Notes: generated by a model not told the origin, from the sequence alone. Counted from the stretch's first letter, positions 1 through 9,440 are shown. The stretch is DNA of 64,000 nucleotides from JABAAE01 sp036336715 (GCA_036336715.1 JAYZFP010000068.1:27645-91644); one strand, 5' to 3'. Translations and numbers: made by a program.

Positions 1-51
1 TGGACTCCGGTGCCCGGATGCGCGACCGGTACTTTCAGTATGAAAGATCAT

Positions 52-903
52 TCATTTCCCGCAATAGTCAATCGCACACGCAATTTCCGATTTCAGCTTG
101 TCGCGTGTAACGATTCTGTCGATATATCCGTGTTCGAGCAGGAATTCACTGGTCTGGAATCCCTCGGGCAATTCTACGCCGATCGTGGCCTTGATCGTCC
201 GTGGGCCGGCAAAGCCAATCAGGGCTTTGGGTTCAGCGAAGACCAGGTCTCCCAATGAAGCAAAGCTGGCTGCCACCCCACCCATGGTCGGGTTGGTCAG
301 AACCGAAATGAACAGACCGCCTGCCTTGTCGTACCTGGCAAGTGCGGCCGAGACCTTGGCCATCTGCATCAGGGACAGGATTCCCTCATGCATGCGGGCC
401 CCACCCCCGCTGCCACTGACAATGATCAGCGGCAGATTCTGGTCAATCGCACGCTCGATCAGGCGGGTCAGCTTTTCACCCACGACCGATCCCATGCTGC
501 CCATGATGAATGCGGAATCGGTCACACCAAAGGCGACCCGCCGGGCACGAACCATTCCCGTTCCCGTCAGCGCTGCCTCACGCAGACCGGTTCGTTTCTG
601 CTCGGCAACAATCCGGTCGGCATATTTCTTCTTGTCGGCAAATTCCAATGGGTCCGCAGGAAGCAGCTCCTCGTCCCACTCCTCAAAAGTGCCCACATCT
701 AGGACCTGCTCCACGCGGTCTTTTGCCGACACGTAAAAGTGATGGTTGCACTCGGGACAGGTGTTGAGCGCGCGGTTCATTTCTTTTCGAAAAATGGCCT
801 CGTTGCACCCTGGGCAGCGCAACCAGAGTCCTTCAGGGATGCCCCGTTTTCGGGACCTGGAAATATCGTTGGCTTCAGCCGTGGCCGGCGCGAGATCAGA
901 CAT
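52..903 (-). CDS. accD: Acetyl-CoA carboxylase carboxyltransferase subunit beta
   Basis: This is the beta half of the carboxyltransferase that moves the carboxyl group from biotin to acetyl-CoA, making malonyl-CoA for fatty acid synthesis in the cytoplasm. The 283-residue product is close to the family length. It has the N-terminal four-cysteine zinc ribbon (C30-P-G-C33 and C49-P-E-C52). A crotonase-fold core follows, with the glycine-rich oxyanion region GSGGGARMHEG near residues 164-174. The stop lies 52 bases from the window edge and no accA is visible next to it, so the alpha subunit must be elsewhere. The about 140 bases upstream hold no other gene. The assignment is firm; the start ATG is the only reasonable one before the zinc ribbon. 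Confidence 0.96.
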   Translation of the reverse strand: MSDLAPATAEANDISRSRKRGIPEGLWLRCPGCNEAIFRKEMNRALNTCPECNHHFYVSAKDRVEQVLDVGTFEEWDEELLPADPLEFADKKKYADRIVAEQKRTGLREAALTGTGMVRARRVAFGVTDSAFIMGSMGSVVGEKLTRLIERAIDQNLPLIIVSGSGGGARMHEGILSLMQMAKVSAALARYDKAGGLFISVLTNPTMGGVAASFASLGDLVFAEPKALIGFAGPRTIKATIGVELPEGFQTSEFLLEHGYIDRIVTRDKLKSEIACAIDYCGK

Positions 904-1042
904 GATTTGGATCGGGATCTGTTTCCTGGATTCAACAATTAGTCTTCATGGTAACTTCGTGGGCCCGTTTTTTCGAGACGAATCCGGAGACAATCGCCCG
1001 TAACGGGGAACATCCGGAATTCCGTATCGATTGGGATGACTT

Positions 1043-1624
1043 TTAGCCCGTGGATTCAAGCTTTTTTGCATTGACATCGATCACTTCCCAATGGCAGCTT
1101 TCGCATTCGGATTGCCAGAGATCCCCGATCTCTTCGCTCTCAAGGATCGCATGCACAATGGTTGCCAGCGGATCAGGTACGACGACCACAACCTGGCCTT
1201 CCCGGTTTTTCCGGATCACACGATTCAGCGACTTGATCACCCGATCCCGGGCAGCCTGAAGGGTCTCGCCTTCCGGCGGACAGGTGGTCTCAGGATTGTC
1301 GGCGAACTGTCGATAGATTCTGGGCTGGGTCAGCTTGAGCTCTTCAATCCGCTTTCCATGCCACAATCCGTGATCCAGGTTGGCAAACCCCTCGATCACC
1401 TTGACCTTGATCTTTCCACCACGCGACAAACCGGCCGCTGTCTGCTGGGCGGACTGGCAGGGCGAGGTATAGATGCGGGCCAGGTCAAATTCACCCAGTT
1501 CCAGGGCAACTTTTTGTACCTGCTCCAGACCGGCCGAACTCAGGGGAATGTCGAGACATCCCTTGATTCGCCCCTGCTCGTCAAATTCGGTTGATCCTGG
1601 TCGGACCAGAAATATTTTAAGCAT
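1043..1624 (-). CDS. Degenerate histidine-phosphatase-family protein (predicted pseudoenzyme)
   Basis: The 193-residue product has the layout of the phosphoglycerate-mutase-like histidine phosphatases. There is an N-terminal beta strand (LKIFLVRPGST), then IYTSPCQSAQQTA, then a PEGETL motif near residues 117-122, then a late hydrophobic strand QVVVVVPDPLATIV. The hallmark RHG is RPG, so the nucleophilic histidine is Pro9. The second catalytic histidine, expected after the late strand, is Pro150. The arginine of the SPxxRAxxTA motif is Ser58. Arg8 is kept. Normal phosphotransfer chemistry is therefore unlikely, and I infer a binding or regulatory role. The start ATG overlaps the 3' end of rpe by 8 bases, so the two are probably translated together. 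A longer in-frame start exists inside rpe but would add 79 unrelated residues. Confidence 0.8.
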   Translation of the reverse strand: MLKIFLVRPGSTEFDEQGRIKGCLDIPLSSAGLEQVQKVALELGEFDLARIYTSPCQSAQQTAAGLSRGGKIKVKVIEGFANLDHGLWHGKRIEELKLTQPRIYRQFADNPETTCPPEGETLQAARDRVIKSLNRVIRKNREGQVVVVVPDPLATIVHAILESEEIGDLWQSECESCHWEVIDVNAKKLESTG

Positions 1625-2306
1625 TTTCGTTCTTGGCTCCGGCCAATTCCGCCATCTCGGCGATCGCCGCAGCATAATCCTCTTGACCAAAAATTGCCGA
1701 ACCGACGACAAACAGTTCCGCTCCTGCGGCCGCGCACTGTTGAATGGTTGAACCATTGATTCCACCATCCACCTCCAGCAGGAAATCTCCCTCCAGCTGA
1801 CGGGCCTGCTCGAGCCGTTGCAACGAATTTTCGATAAATGACTGCCCACCGAACCCCGCATGCACGCTCATCACCAGAACCAGGTCACACTGGCGGGTCA
1901 ACGGTTCAATCGCTTCGAGCGGCGTCCCCGGGTTCAGCGCCACCCCCACAGATGCTCCCGCCTGCCGGATTTCCTCAACACACCGCTGGGGATCATCGGT
2001 CGCTTCGACATGAAAGGTCACCAGGTCTGCACCCGCCTCGGCAAACTGCCGCACGTACTTTTCCGGACGCTCGATCATCAGGTGGCAATCGAGAACAAGG
2101 TCGGTACTTTTCCTGAAGGCCGCCACAATCGGCAAACCGTATGAAATGTTGGGAACAAAGCACCCATCCATCACATCGAGGTGCAGGCCACTGACGCCAG
2201 CTTCCTGCAGCCGGCTGCAAACACCCGCGATATCCGAGAAATCATTTTGCAGCATCGACGGCAGAATCACCGGTCGGGCATTGCGCAATTTTTCAACAGG
2301 ATTCAT
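1617..2306 (-). CDS. rpe: Ribulose-phosphate 3-epimerase
   Basis: This enzyme interconverts ribulose 5-phosphate and xylulose 5-phosphate in the pentose phosphate pathway. The 229-residue TIM barrel has the expected metal and catalytic segments in order: LHLDVMDGCFVPN, DCHLMIERP, then MSVHAGFGGQSF, then EVDGGIN and a final phosphate-binding VVGSAIF. The usual VNPGFGG is VHAGFGG here, a small active-site-loop variation. The gene is upstream of, and overlaps by 8 bases, a catalytically degenerate histidine-phosphatase gene, suggesting a two-gene operon. Upstream is a 411-base spacer in which the promoter must lie. The assignment is firm. Confidence 0.96.
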   Translation of the reverse strand: MNPVEKLRNARPVILPSMLQNDFSDIAGVCSRLQEAGVSGLHLDVMDGCFVPNISYGLPIVAAFRKSTDLVLDCHLMIERPEKYVRQFAEAGADLVTFHVEATDDPQRCVEEIRQAGASVGVALNPGTPLEAIEPLTRQCDLVLVMSVHAGFGGQSFIENSLQRLEQARQLEGDFLLEVDGGINGSTIQQCAAAGAELFVVGSAIFGQEDYAAAIAEMAELAGAKNENA

Positions 2307-2717
2307 GGGATCGGGACGAGCGAGGAGAAGTTCTGTCTGCTTGATTGATAAACGGTGTTAGCCGTTGTCTATCCAAGTTCGGTGTCCAAGTTTGGTGTCC
2401 AAAAGCGAAAAGGAGATCCCGTCAGGCAACTGGCATGAAATTAAGACGGGCTTCGACGCCAAAGTCGATTTGGGTTGAGTTTGAATCAGTTTTCGTTCGA
2501 TGCGGCTCATTTTAACTTTGTGCCGCATTCCCGGAAGTCAAGCTTTGCTGAAAATGGTCAAAATATGCCAAAGAAAGCCTGTCGCTGGAAAGACTGCATG
2601 TAAACCCTTTCCACCAAGAGAGATAGACAATACCGGGCACTCAAGATAAGCGGTTCTGTTTCAGGAACCCCCGACTATCTGATTTCCTGATCCACCCCCA
2701 GTGCGGGAATTTCCCCG
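2307..2717. other. Noncoding spacer between the ABC permease and rpe
   Basis: No convincing gene is visible. The spacer lies downstream of the permease and upstream of rpe, both on the minus strand. It holds a 13-base tandem duplication (2373-2398). It also holds a 7-base inverted repeat, ATGCGGC at 2500-2506 and GCCGCAT at 2522-2528, which could fold as a hairpin after the permease transcript. That hairpin lacks a T-tract on either strand, so I do not call it a terminator. Confidence 0.5.
2373..2398. repeat. 13-bp tandem duplication
   Basis: Two adjacent copies, CCAAGTTCGGTGT and CCAAGTTTGGTGT, differ at one base, and a third copy begins with CCA. They lie about 65 bases upstream of the rpe start. 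This is one of several short tandem duplications in the spacers of this window. Confidence 0.85.
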
Positions 2718-5700
2718 TCAATCTTCGCTCCTCAGGGCGGAAAGAACCGGCGTTCGGGCTGACGAGATCACTGCTCCCAATCCGGAAACCAGCCCAATCA
2801 CCAGAATCATCAGCAGGATTGTCAACAACAGCACCAGGGGGACCGATGCATTACCGAACAGGATATGGGGCACCACGGAAAACATCGCCGATACCGCACC
2901 GGACAACATGCCCGCCAAAAGCAGCACCGCATGCTCTCCCATCACGATTCCCCCCAGTCGGGATCTGGAGAAACCGAGAGCCTGCATCACCGCCAACTCC
3001 CGTCGGCGTTCCACCACATTTCGCATTTGCACCGTTGCCAAACCAAAAGTCCCCAGCAGCAAGCCGAAAGCCCCCAATGTCTGAAATGTGGAGAGGTAGG
3101 TATTCTGCACGGCGAGGAACGCCGACAGAACCTTGATCGACTCCGCGGCATCGAATCCGTATCCCGACAATTCCGTTTCAAGGACTCCCACCTGATCCGA
3201 AGAAACGGCTTCCCTGTTTGACGAGCGAATCAGGTATTTGCGGTAACCGGTTACGTTGGGAAACTGCGATACAAAGTTTCTTTCGGAAATGATCAGGCTA
3301 CCCTGCAGGGTACTGTTGGCCAGAAAGCCGACGACTCGAAAGGTGACCTGCTGCCCCCCGTCAAACTCGACCTCGTAGGTTCCCCCCACCCCATAGATTT
3401 TGAGGCTGTACATCGCCGTATTCTTGTCAATCACCACCGGGATCGTTCCATCTTCGGTGGGTTTCTGCAACAGCTGCCAGGGGTTTTGCTTTTCCCCATC
3501 GGTTGTCGCAGTGGAACCCGCCCAGCCGAAACCAGCCTGCCTGCCTTCGGCAAAAAGCTCAATGAAAGAATCAGGCATACCGAGCACTTCCGGCCGTTGG
3601 GCCTGGAAAGGGTTGTTGCATCCCGCTTCGTCACCCGGCAGGAAACGGATGGAGTAAATCTCGACATTGCCGAGATCACCCGCGTGATCTCCCAGCAGAT
3701 CCGACCTTATCAGAGGATCCCGGAAATCCCCCACGATGGGACGACTGCTTTCCCCGATCCACCCAAATCCGCCGGTTCCCTCTTCACTGGGTGAAAGGTG
3801 AAATGAACTCACTGCCACAATCAGGAATGTGGCGGCCGCTACCAGCCCGATCGTCAGGGTACTCCGCAGCGGGTTGCGACTGGCGTTCTGGAACGCCAGC
3901 TGGTGACCGGACATCCGGAATCCCCTGCTGGCGGCGGAAACCGCCGAAGGCCTCCTGAATCGCAACCAGATCCGGATCAGAATGGCGGTCAACATCAGGA
4001 ATCCACCTCCCATGAAGGCACCCGCCTGGGACTCGCCGCCCAGCGAACTGGCCGCCACCAATGAGAGCCCGATCGCCACCAGGAAACAGGCGATCGAAAC
4101 CATGGGCAACCAGCGAGCCCGCAGCGAGCTGAGGTCCGATTCGATTTCCGTTTTCCCGGCCAGCATTTCGCGAACCGGCAAATTCCCCAGTCTTCTGACA
4201 GAGACCCAGATGGTCAGCACCGAAACCCCGACTCCACTCAAAAAACCAATCGCAAGGGAACGGCCGGACCAGAAAAACTGCATGAAACTGGTCATCACGG
4301 CACCCACCCACCAGGTTGTCAATCCGTACACCATCAGCCTGGCGTAGAGAATGCCCAGCAGGACACCCGCCACGGCTCCCGCGAGGGAAACCAGGGTCCC
4401 CTCACTGACCAACAGCTTTACAGTCTGGCTTCGATTCAGGCCAACCGCAGACAGCAGGCCCAACTGGGAAACTTTCTGGTCAATCCCCAGGCGAAACAGA
4501 AGGAAGATCAGGATCAGGGCTGCGGCAATAATGAAGAAGCTGAGTGCCAGGAACAACACGTCAAAGGGGGTTGAGCCGGAGGACGCCAGAATGTTGCGAC
4601 GTTTGATGGGATTGAAGGCAAAGCTCAGCTTTTGGGGATCCTGTTCCGCCTGCTGCAGGAACTGATTCTGCAGACTTTTGATCGATTCATCGCCGGCTGC
4701 AATCCGCAACGATGTCAGCTTGCCGAAACGGCTCCCCCACAATTCCTGGCCGGTTTTCAGATTGACGAAGGCCTTGGGAGTGGTGCGAAAAAACTGCCAG
4801 TAGTCATCGTCCTGGGGGCGAGACCTTGTTTTGAAAGGAAGGTCCCAGCGATTGATCGAACTCTGGTCCGTCAGACCGGGCACAAAGGGAGTCAGGTCCG
4901 GATCGTTGGCGAGTGTCGGTGGCTGATCAAATACCGCGGGACGGCGGCGACTGAACGGCTTTTCGGGATGCACCACCTTTGCCACATCACTGATCACGAA
5001 CTCGTGGGAGCGGTCAATCAGTTTTCCATGCGAGGCCTCCGGTTCAAAGTAATGAACCGCCAGTTTTTTACCGACCAGTTTGCGGTATTCCTCGGTTCTT
5101 TTTTCGGCATCCCAACCCTGGGTGTCGATTCCGGAAGTCTTCAGAAAATCATCTGCCGTCCAGCTGTTGATAACGATTTGCCCATCCTGCCAGGGAACAA
5201 CCGGTTGGCCACTCACCGCGGAAACCAGCTCGAACCCCGCCCCCGCGTCCACCGCCGAAACCATGGAAAACGGGATTTCATCCGCCTGACTGCCCACGAG
5301 CTCCAACCCGTTGGCCAGGTAGGTCATTACCGGGTCCGGATTGAATTCGGCAAACGCCTGCTTGGCAATTTCCACCATTGGATCGGTGAGCAGAAGCTGA
5401 TCGGATGACAGGCTGACATAGTCGTACACCGTCCGGGATCCGGCCGGGCTCTCCCATCCCTGCTCCACGTTCTTAAAGATCAGCCCCAGGTCCTGCGTTT
5501 TGGGTCTCAGGATTGAATTCAGCAGTTCGCTCTGTTTTTCGGTCGTCCCCCTTTCCGGGTCCCGGGCACTCGAACGGGCCGAAACCAGCAGTGCGTTGGC
5601 CAACTCGTCCTGTTGCAGTGCCTCCTGAACGGTTTCCATTGGCAGGTACAGGATCCTTGGCAGAAGCTGGGATGGATGCAGATTGAATCGTCCGATGCTC

Positions 5701-6362
5701 TCGGCCGGCAGAACCTCCACCACCTCGAGCCGGGCAATGGTCTCGTACAGGTCTTCCTTTTTGCCGATCGGATTGTCGGCATTGATCAGCTGGGGCTTGG
5801 GAATCTGTACCGTCAGGATCGGTCCTGGTTCCCTGGAGTCCTTCGTACGCAGATCCTTCCGGCTGATCCCGAGATCATTGGCAAGCGGCTCATTGAGAAC
5901 AATCGGAACTGTCAAACCGGTGGAAGCCTTTTCAAAATCAGGTCGCTTCTCCTCTCCGCCGGTGGGGAATATCCCTGGATCGGCAAAATCCCAGAAACCG
6001 TTTCGGCAACCAATCAACGTCACCTGGTTGGCATTTCGGGTCCGCTGATCCGACTGGGCAAAGGAGGCCGATGCATTCGGAAATAGAATAACCGGTTCGG
6101 CCAGCTCAAATTCTTTTTGAAACCGGGGATCGGCTTTCAGTTCGGCTGCCAGCTGCTCGCGAAAGAAACGTTCTTTTATCAGGATCTCATCGATTCTCCC
6201 CAAACCATCGAGAGAAATTTTTCGCAGGCTGCCCCGCATGCTGTCCCCCACCAGCAGGGCACCGGTCAGAACCGCGGTGGCCGCAGCCACACCGAGGCAG
6301 ACAGCCAGGTTAACGCGCCAAAAATGAACCAGTGTCCGACAAACCAGACGAAATCGATTCAC
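2718..6362 (-). CDS. Large ABC transporter permease, FtsX/MacB-like
   Basis: This 1214-residue inner-membrane permease matches the FtsX/LolC/MacB class. It has an N-terminal membrane segment near residues 18-40 (AVCLGVAAATAVLTGALLVG) and a very long extracytoplasmic region of about 550 residues. A three-helix FtsX block follows at roughly 597-730, then another membrane stretch and a second soluble region. A terminal FtsX block starts near residue 1085 and contains the typical ELAVMQALGFSR motif. The start codon overlaps the stop of the preceding ATPase gene by 4 bases, so the two form one transporter. By family this would extract or export lipoproteins, peptides or envelope substrates using energy from cytoplasmic ATP hydrolysis. 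The substrate cannot be read from the sequence. The protein is longer than E. coli LolC/E or MacB, mainly through its periplasmic domains. Confidence 0.88.
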   Translation of the reverse strand: MNRFRLVCRTLVHFWRVNLAVCLGVAAATAVLTGALLVGDSMRGSLRKISLDGLGRIDEILIKERFFREQLAAELKADPRFQKEFELAEPVILFPNASASFAQSDQRTRNANQVTLIGCRNGFWDFADPGIFPTGGEEKRPDFEKASTGLTVPIVLNEPLANDLGISRKDLRTKDSREPGPILTVQIPKPQLINADNPIGKKEDLYETIARLEVVEVLPAESIGRFNLHPSQLLPRILYLPMETVQEALQQDELANALLVSARSSARDPERGTTEKQSELLNSILRPKTQDLGLIFKNVEQGWESPAGSRTVYDYVSLSSDQLLLTDPMVEIAKQAFAEFNPDPVMTYLANGLELVGSQADEIPFSMVSAVDAGAGFELVSAVSGQPVVPWQDGQIVINSWTADDFLKTSGIDTQGWDAEKRTEEYRKLVGKKLAVHYFEPEASHGKLIDRSHEFVISDVAKVVHPEKPFSRRRPAVFDQPPTLANDPDLTPFVPGLTDQSSINRWDLPFKTRSRPQDDDYWQFFRTTPKAFVNLKTGQELWGSRFGKLTSLRIAAGDESIKSLQNQFLQQAEQDPQKLSFAFNPIKRRNILASSGSTPFDVLFLALSFFIIAAALILIFLLFRLGIDQKVSQLGLLSAVGLNRSQTVKLLVSEGTLVSLAGAVAGVLLGILYARLMVYGLTTWWVGAVMTSFMQFFWSGRSLAIGFLSGVGVSVLTIWVSVRRLGNLPVREMLAGKTEIESDLSSLRARWLPMVSIACFLVAIGLSLVAASSLGGESQAGAFMGGGFLMLTAILIRIWLRFRRPSAVSAASRGFRMSGHQLAFQNASRNPLRSTLTIGLVAAATFLIVAVSSFHLSPSEEGTGGFGWIGESSRPIVGDFRDPLIRSDLLGDHAGDLGNVEIYSIRFLPGDEAGCNNPFQAQRPEVLGMPDSFIELFAEGRQAGFGWAGSTATTDGEKQNPWQLLQKPTEDGTIPVVIDKNTAMYSLKIYGVGGTYEVEFDGGQQVTFRVVGFLANSTLQGSLIISERNFVSQFPNVTGYRKYLIRSSNREAVSSDQVGVLETELSGYGFDAAESIKVLSAFLAVQNTYLSTFQTLGAFGLLLGTFGLATVQMRNVVERRRELAVMQALGFSRSRLGGIVMGEHAVLLLAGMLSGAVSAMFSVVPHILFGNASVPLVLLLTILLMILVIGLVSGLGAVISSARTPVLSALRSED

Positions 6363-7057
6363 GCGTTTTCTCCCACTGGCCCGGATGCTTCCACCTGGCC
6401 GTCACAAAAAGCGAGTTGACGGTCAAACAACCGGGCCATCTCCCCACTGTGGGTCACCACGATCAGAACCGCTTTTTCGGTCTGCTGCATTCGTAACAGC
6501 ATTTCACCCACCATTGCAGAGTTTTTCTGATCCAGGCTGCCCGTTGGCTCATCCGCCAACAGAATGGCGGGGCGAAAGATCAGGGACCGGGCAATCGCGA
6601 CACGTTGCCTCTCTCCACCGGAAAGCTGTCCGGGCCGATGGCCAATCCGTTCCCCCAGCCCGATCTGCTCGATCAATTCCCGGGCACGTTCCACCTCCTG
6701 GGCGGAACTGGAACCCTCGGCCAGAGTCGGGATCAGAACATTTTCCAGCACCGACAATTGGGGAAGCAGATGATGCTCCTGAAAGACAAAACCAATATTC
6801 TGGTTACGAAACCGGGCCAGTTCCTTCTCGTTCAGGGAAAAGGGGTCCTGACCATCGATCGAGACGGACCCCGAGGTCGGTTGATCCAGGGTCCCAATGA
6901 TATGCAGCAACGTGCTCTTTCCCGATCCACTGGGCCCCACGACCGCAAGGTTTTCTCCTGCCTCCATGGCAAACGAGATGCCCTTCAGGACTTCGAGGTC
7001 ATCATTATTCTGTCCGGAAAACGTTTTTTTCAGTCGGTCGACTTCGAGTGCTGGCAT
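6359..7057 (-). CDS. ABC transporter ATP-binding protein, LolD/MacB-like
   Basis: This 232-residue ATPase powers the adjacent FtsX-like permease, whose gene it overlaps by 4 bases. Walker A is VGPSGSGKST near residue 39. The signature motif is LSGGERQRVAIARSL, Walker B is ILLADEPTGSLD, and the switch histidine is in VVTHSG. Together with the Q-loop (FVFQEHHLLPQLSVLENV) these place it in the LolD/MacB/FtsE group. No catalytic residue is missing. It is translated first, and the permease follows from the same message. Confidence 0.93.
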   Translation of the reverse strand: MPALEVDRLKKTFSGQNNDDLEVLKGISFAMEAGENLAVVGPSGSGKSTLLHIIGTLDQPTSGSVSIDGQDPFSLNEKELARFRNQNIGFVFQEHHLLPQLSVLENVLIPTLAEGSSSAQEVERARELIEQIGLGERIGHRPGQLSGGERQRVAIARSLIFRPAILLADEPTGSLDQKNSAMVGEMLLRMQQTEKAVLIVVTHSGEMARLFDRQLAFCDGQVEASGPVGENA

Positions 7058-7170
7058 GTATCAATCGCAAATGGAAAATCGGATCTCGGTCGGAACTGGC
7101 GGGGATCGTCTTTCACTATATCAACTTTTTACTGATTCGAATCGGCTCCAGCTGACACACCTCACCTGTT

Positions 7171-8334
7171 TTACCTCTGGGAGCCTCCGTCCCTTTTGAC
7201 AGCTTTCGACTTACTGGCCGGCGGCTGCGAAAAATCGATCGCCGCGGCGACCCCATCCCCTTTGAATTCCATTCCGAGGAGACTTGCAGCCGTGGCTGCA
7301 TACTGCGCCTGGGTCAGCTGAATCGATTGTCGATTTCCCAACGGGGCGACTCCGGGACCGATGGCAGCAAACCAGATTTTGTCTGAACCAGCCAGCTGGG
7401 TGCTGTGATTCTTCCACCCCTCTCGACCCTCACCGCGTCCATGATCGGTTGTGATCAGCAAGGTCGTTTTCCCCGCATACTGCTCCATTGTCTGCAACTT
7501 TTCCCAGAGGCTTCGCAGGGATGCGTCCGTGCGGCTGGCCGCGTCAAGGTACAGATCATATCGGCCGTCATGGGCCCAGTCGTCGGTTTCTCCAAATGCA
7601 ATATAAAGAACTCTTGGTTTTTTCGTTTCCAGGTAAGCCATGGCTCCCCGGAACGTCACGGTGTCAAAACGGACGTTGGGCCAAACCTGCGGCAACTCCC
7701 CCTGGACCTCATTCAGTGCCCGGATTCCCCTGCCCGTCGTCAACTTTTCCCAGCCCGCGTTGACATAAACTCCACTCCGCTGTCGGTTGATGATGTAGGG
7801 AAAGACGTCCCAGGAGCAAAAAGCCGCCACACCGCCAAAATCGGGTTGGCGGTTGAACCACTCCAGCACCGTCAGGTTCGGATTCCATCGTTTGGCATTG
7901 GAAGTGATTGCTGGATCCGCTTTACCGGTCAAAAGTTCGTTGTACCCCGGGTAGGAAAAGTAGAGACGATTGCTGCATTTTGCCTCGCTGCCAAGTGTCG
8001 GGTCGCCCAAAATCTGTCCCCGGCTGGCAACAGTCTCCCAGAGAAACGGCATCAGCTTTTTACGAGCTTGTACCCGATCCCGGCTGAAAAACCTTTCTTT
8101 CAATCCGGAAACATCACGCACCCCGCCATCCTGCTTGTTCATCAGTTTCCATTCCGCCCCCTCAAAGACCTCCTGTCGCCGCAGTCCGTCGATGGTGACC
8201 AGGACCAGGTTCTCCGCAACGGACCGCTCGCTGACGGCAGAGCTTGTCCTTGAGCCATCCCGCTCGTCACATGGACAGGCTCCTGCACACCAACCGGGCA
8301 TGGCCAGGACAAGCAGGCTGGAAACAGGGATCAT
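7171..8334 (-). CDS. Exported alkaline-phosphatase-superfamily protein
   Basis: The product has the metal-binding order of the type I phosphodiesterase / alkaline phosphatase superfamily: LVTIDGLRRQEVF, a SYPGYNELLTG segment that probably carries the Ser/Thr nucleophile, GETDDWAHDGRYD, TTDHGRGEG and a C-terminal His (WKNHSTQ). I chose the ATG at 8334 because a signal peptide follows it directly (MIPVSSLLVLAMPGWCAGA), giving 387 residues. The longer frame would put 55 polar residues before it. The likely role is hydrolysis of a phosphate or sulfate ester outside the cytoplasm; the substrate is unknown. It stands alone, between the ABC exporter and the NRDE gene. Confidence 0.75.
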   Translation of the reverse strand: MIPVSSLLVLAMPGWCAGACPCDERDGSRTSSAVSERSVAENLVLVTIDGLRRQEVFEGAEWKLMNKQDGGVRDVSGLKERFFSRDRVQARKKLMPFLWETVASRGQILGDPTLGSEAKCSNRLYFSYPGYNELLTGKADPAITSNAKRWNPNLTVLEWFNRQPDFGGVAAFCSWDVFPYIINRQRSGVYVNAGWEKLTTGRGIRALNEVQGELPQVWPNVRFDTVTFRGAMAYLETKKPRVLYIAFGETDDWAHDGRYDLYLDAASRTDASLRSLWEKLQTMEQYAGKTTLLITTDHGRGEGREGWKNHSTQLAGSDKIWFAAIGPGVAPLGNRQSIQLTQAQYAATAASLLGMEFKGDGVAAAIDFSQPPASKSKAVKRDGGSQR

Positions 8335-8514
8335 CAGCACTCTCAATTTTCTTCTCCTCGAATTGCCTGACCACTCTCGATTTTTGGATACAGGGTCCAG
8401 CCGACCCTTGAACAACCGGGTTCGGGGCAGGACCGAATCGCCAGGTTTGCCGTCCGGGCGGATACAGGCCAACCTTCTCTGAAACAACTTCCCACGCAAA
8501 TCTGCGCCCCATCA

Positions 8515-8541
8515 GCGCACAAAACCAAAAAGCGCACAAAA
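8515..8541. repeat. Short direct repeat with 17-bp period
   Basis: GCGCACAAAA occurs at 8515-8524 and again at 8532-8541, with an A-rich filler between. It sits just beyond the terminator of the NRDE-like gene. Confidence 0.6.
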
Positions 8542-8563
8542 AAAGCCGCTTACAAAAAGCGGC
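8537..8563 (-). terminator. Intrinsic terminator of the NRDE-like gene
   Basis: On the minus strand a perfect 7-bp stem, GCCGCTT / AAGCGGC, closes a 5-base loop (8545-8563). It is followed at once by eight T residues. It starts 23 bases after the stop codon of the NRDE-like gene. It has the classic Rho-independent form. Confidence 0.88.
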
Positions 8564-8585
8564 CTTTGAAAACTTGCTTGCCGGA

Positions 8586-9362
8586 TCAAACGGTGGCCGT
8601 CTTCAAACGGGCCTCGCGAAGTCCCCGACTGAGAATATCACGCAACATGGGCGAATAATCCTCGAATTTATTTTCGTCAGGACTTCCATTGGCAAACTGG
8701 TAAATCGCATCCCGTGGCTTAATCCCCAGGGAAACCAGGGTGGAGCTGATCGTTCCGTAATCCCCGTCTTTGACCACCATGCTTGGTCGGCCAGGACCGC
8801 TGGGGGCCCGGGCGAGCACCTTGCTGGCAACCGCGAGGAACTTGACAGGAGAATCAAGCGTCTGAAGTGTCAAAAGCCGACGAGCCATGGCAACCCGCTC
8901 ATCACGGTGATCGTTCACATTCCTGTCGGAGACGATATTGAGCCCCTGTTCCAGCTCCAGTGCTTCCACTTCGTTGCCACCATGCACGACCCAACCGCTC
9001 TCCGAATCGGCAATGATGTAATTGACCCCTTCATACTCGTTGGTATGCAATTCCTCGACCGCGGTATTAACCGCGTCTCTGGCGGAAGCAGCCTTCAGGA
9101 GGTCGCGACAGAGCGACTCCCGGGATTTGGGTGCCATGGGCAAATTGAATTTTTTGCGGGTGGTTGCCCCAACCATCATGCCGTGCTGGTTGACCCCCAG
9201 CCAGGTACCGCCGGACGACGAGTCCATACTCGCCAGAACACGGGGTTTTCCGGATTGAATGGTCGGTTTGTTGACTTTTTGAGTAACTAACTCCTCTCGA
9301 TTAAAGGCGATCAGAATGGGGGATTCGGGAACAAGCTTATACAAAACTGCCAAAAGGCTCAT
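8586..9362 (-). CDS. NRDE / TANGO2-like protein
   Basis: The 258-residue product resembles the NRDE (TANGO2) family. It has a short N-terminal strand and the family motif near residue 21, here AFNREE instead of NRDE. Later come GGTWLGVN, MVGATTRKKF and NYIIADSESGWVVHGG. Family members usually begin Met-Cys, and the Cys is a candidate N-terminal nucleophile by analogy with Ntn hydrolases; here residue 2 is Ser. The biochemical role of bacterial members is not settled, although the eukaryotic homologue is linked to lipid and heme handling. A strong terminator follows the gene. The 237-base upstream region is shared with a divergent oxidoreductase gene. Confidence 0.72.
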   Translation of the reverse strand: MSLLAVLYKLVPESPILIAFNREELVTQKVNKPTIQSGKPRVLASMDSSSGGTWLGVNQHGMMVGATTRKKFNLPMAPKSRESLCRDLLKAASARDAVNTAVEELHTNEYEGVNYIIADSESGWVVHGGNEVEALELEQGLNIVSDRNVNDHRDERVAMARRLLTLQTLDSPVKFLAVASKVLARAPSGPGRPSMVVKDGDYGTISSTLVSLGIKPRDAIYQFANGSPDENKFEDYSPMLRDILSRGLREARLKTATV

Positions 9363-9440
9363 CCGTTTTTCGGCTCACTTTCTATCGTGTTCGTTCAGCG
9401 ATTATTTAAAGATCTCAAATGTAAATAAAATACACGCGCA

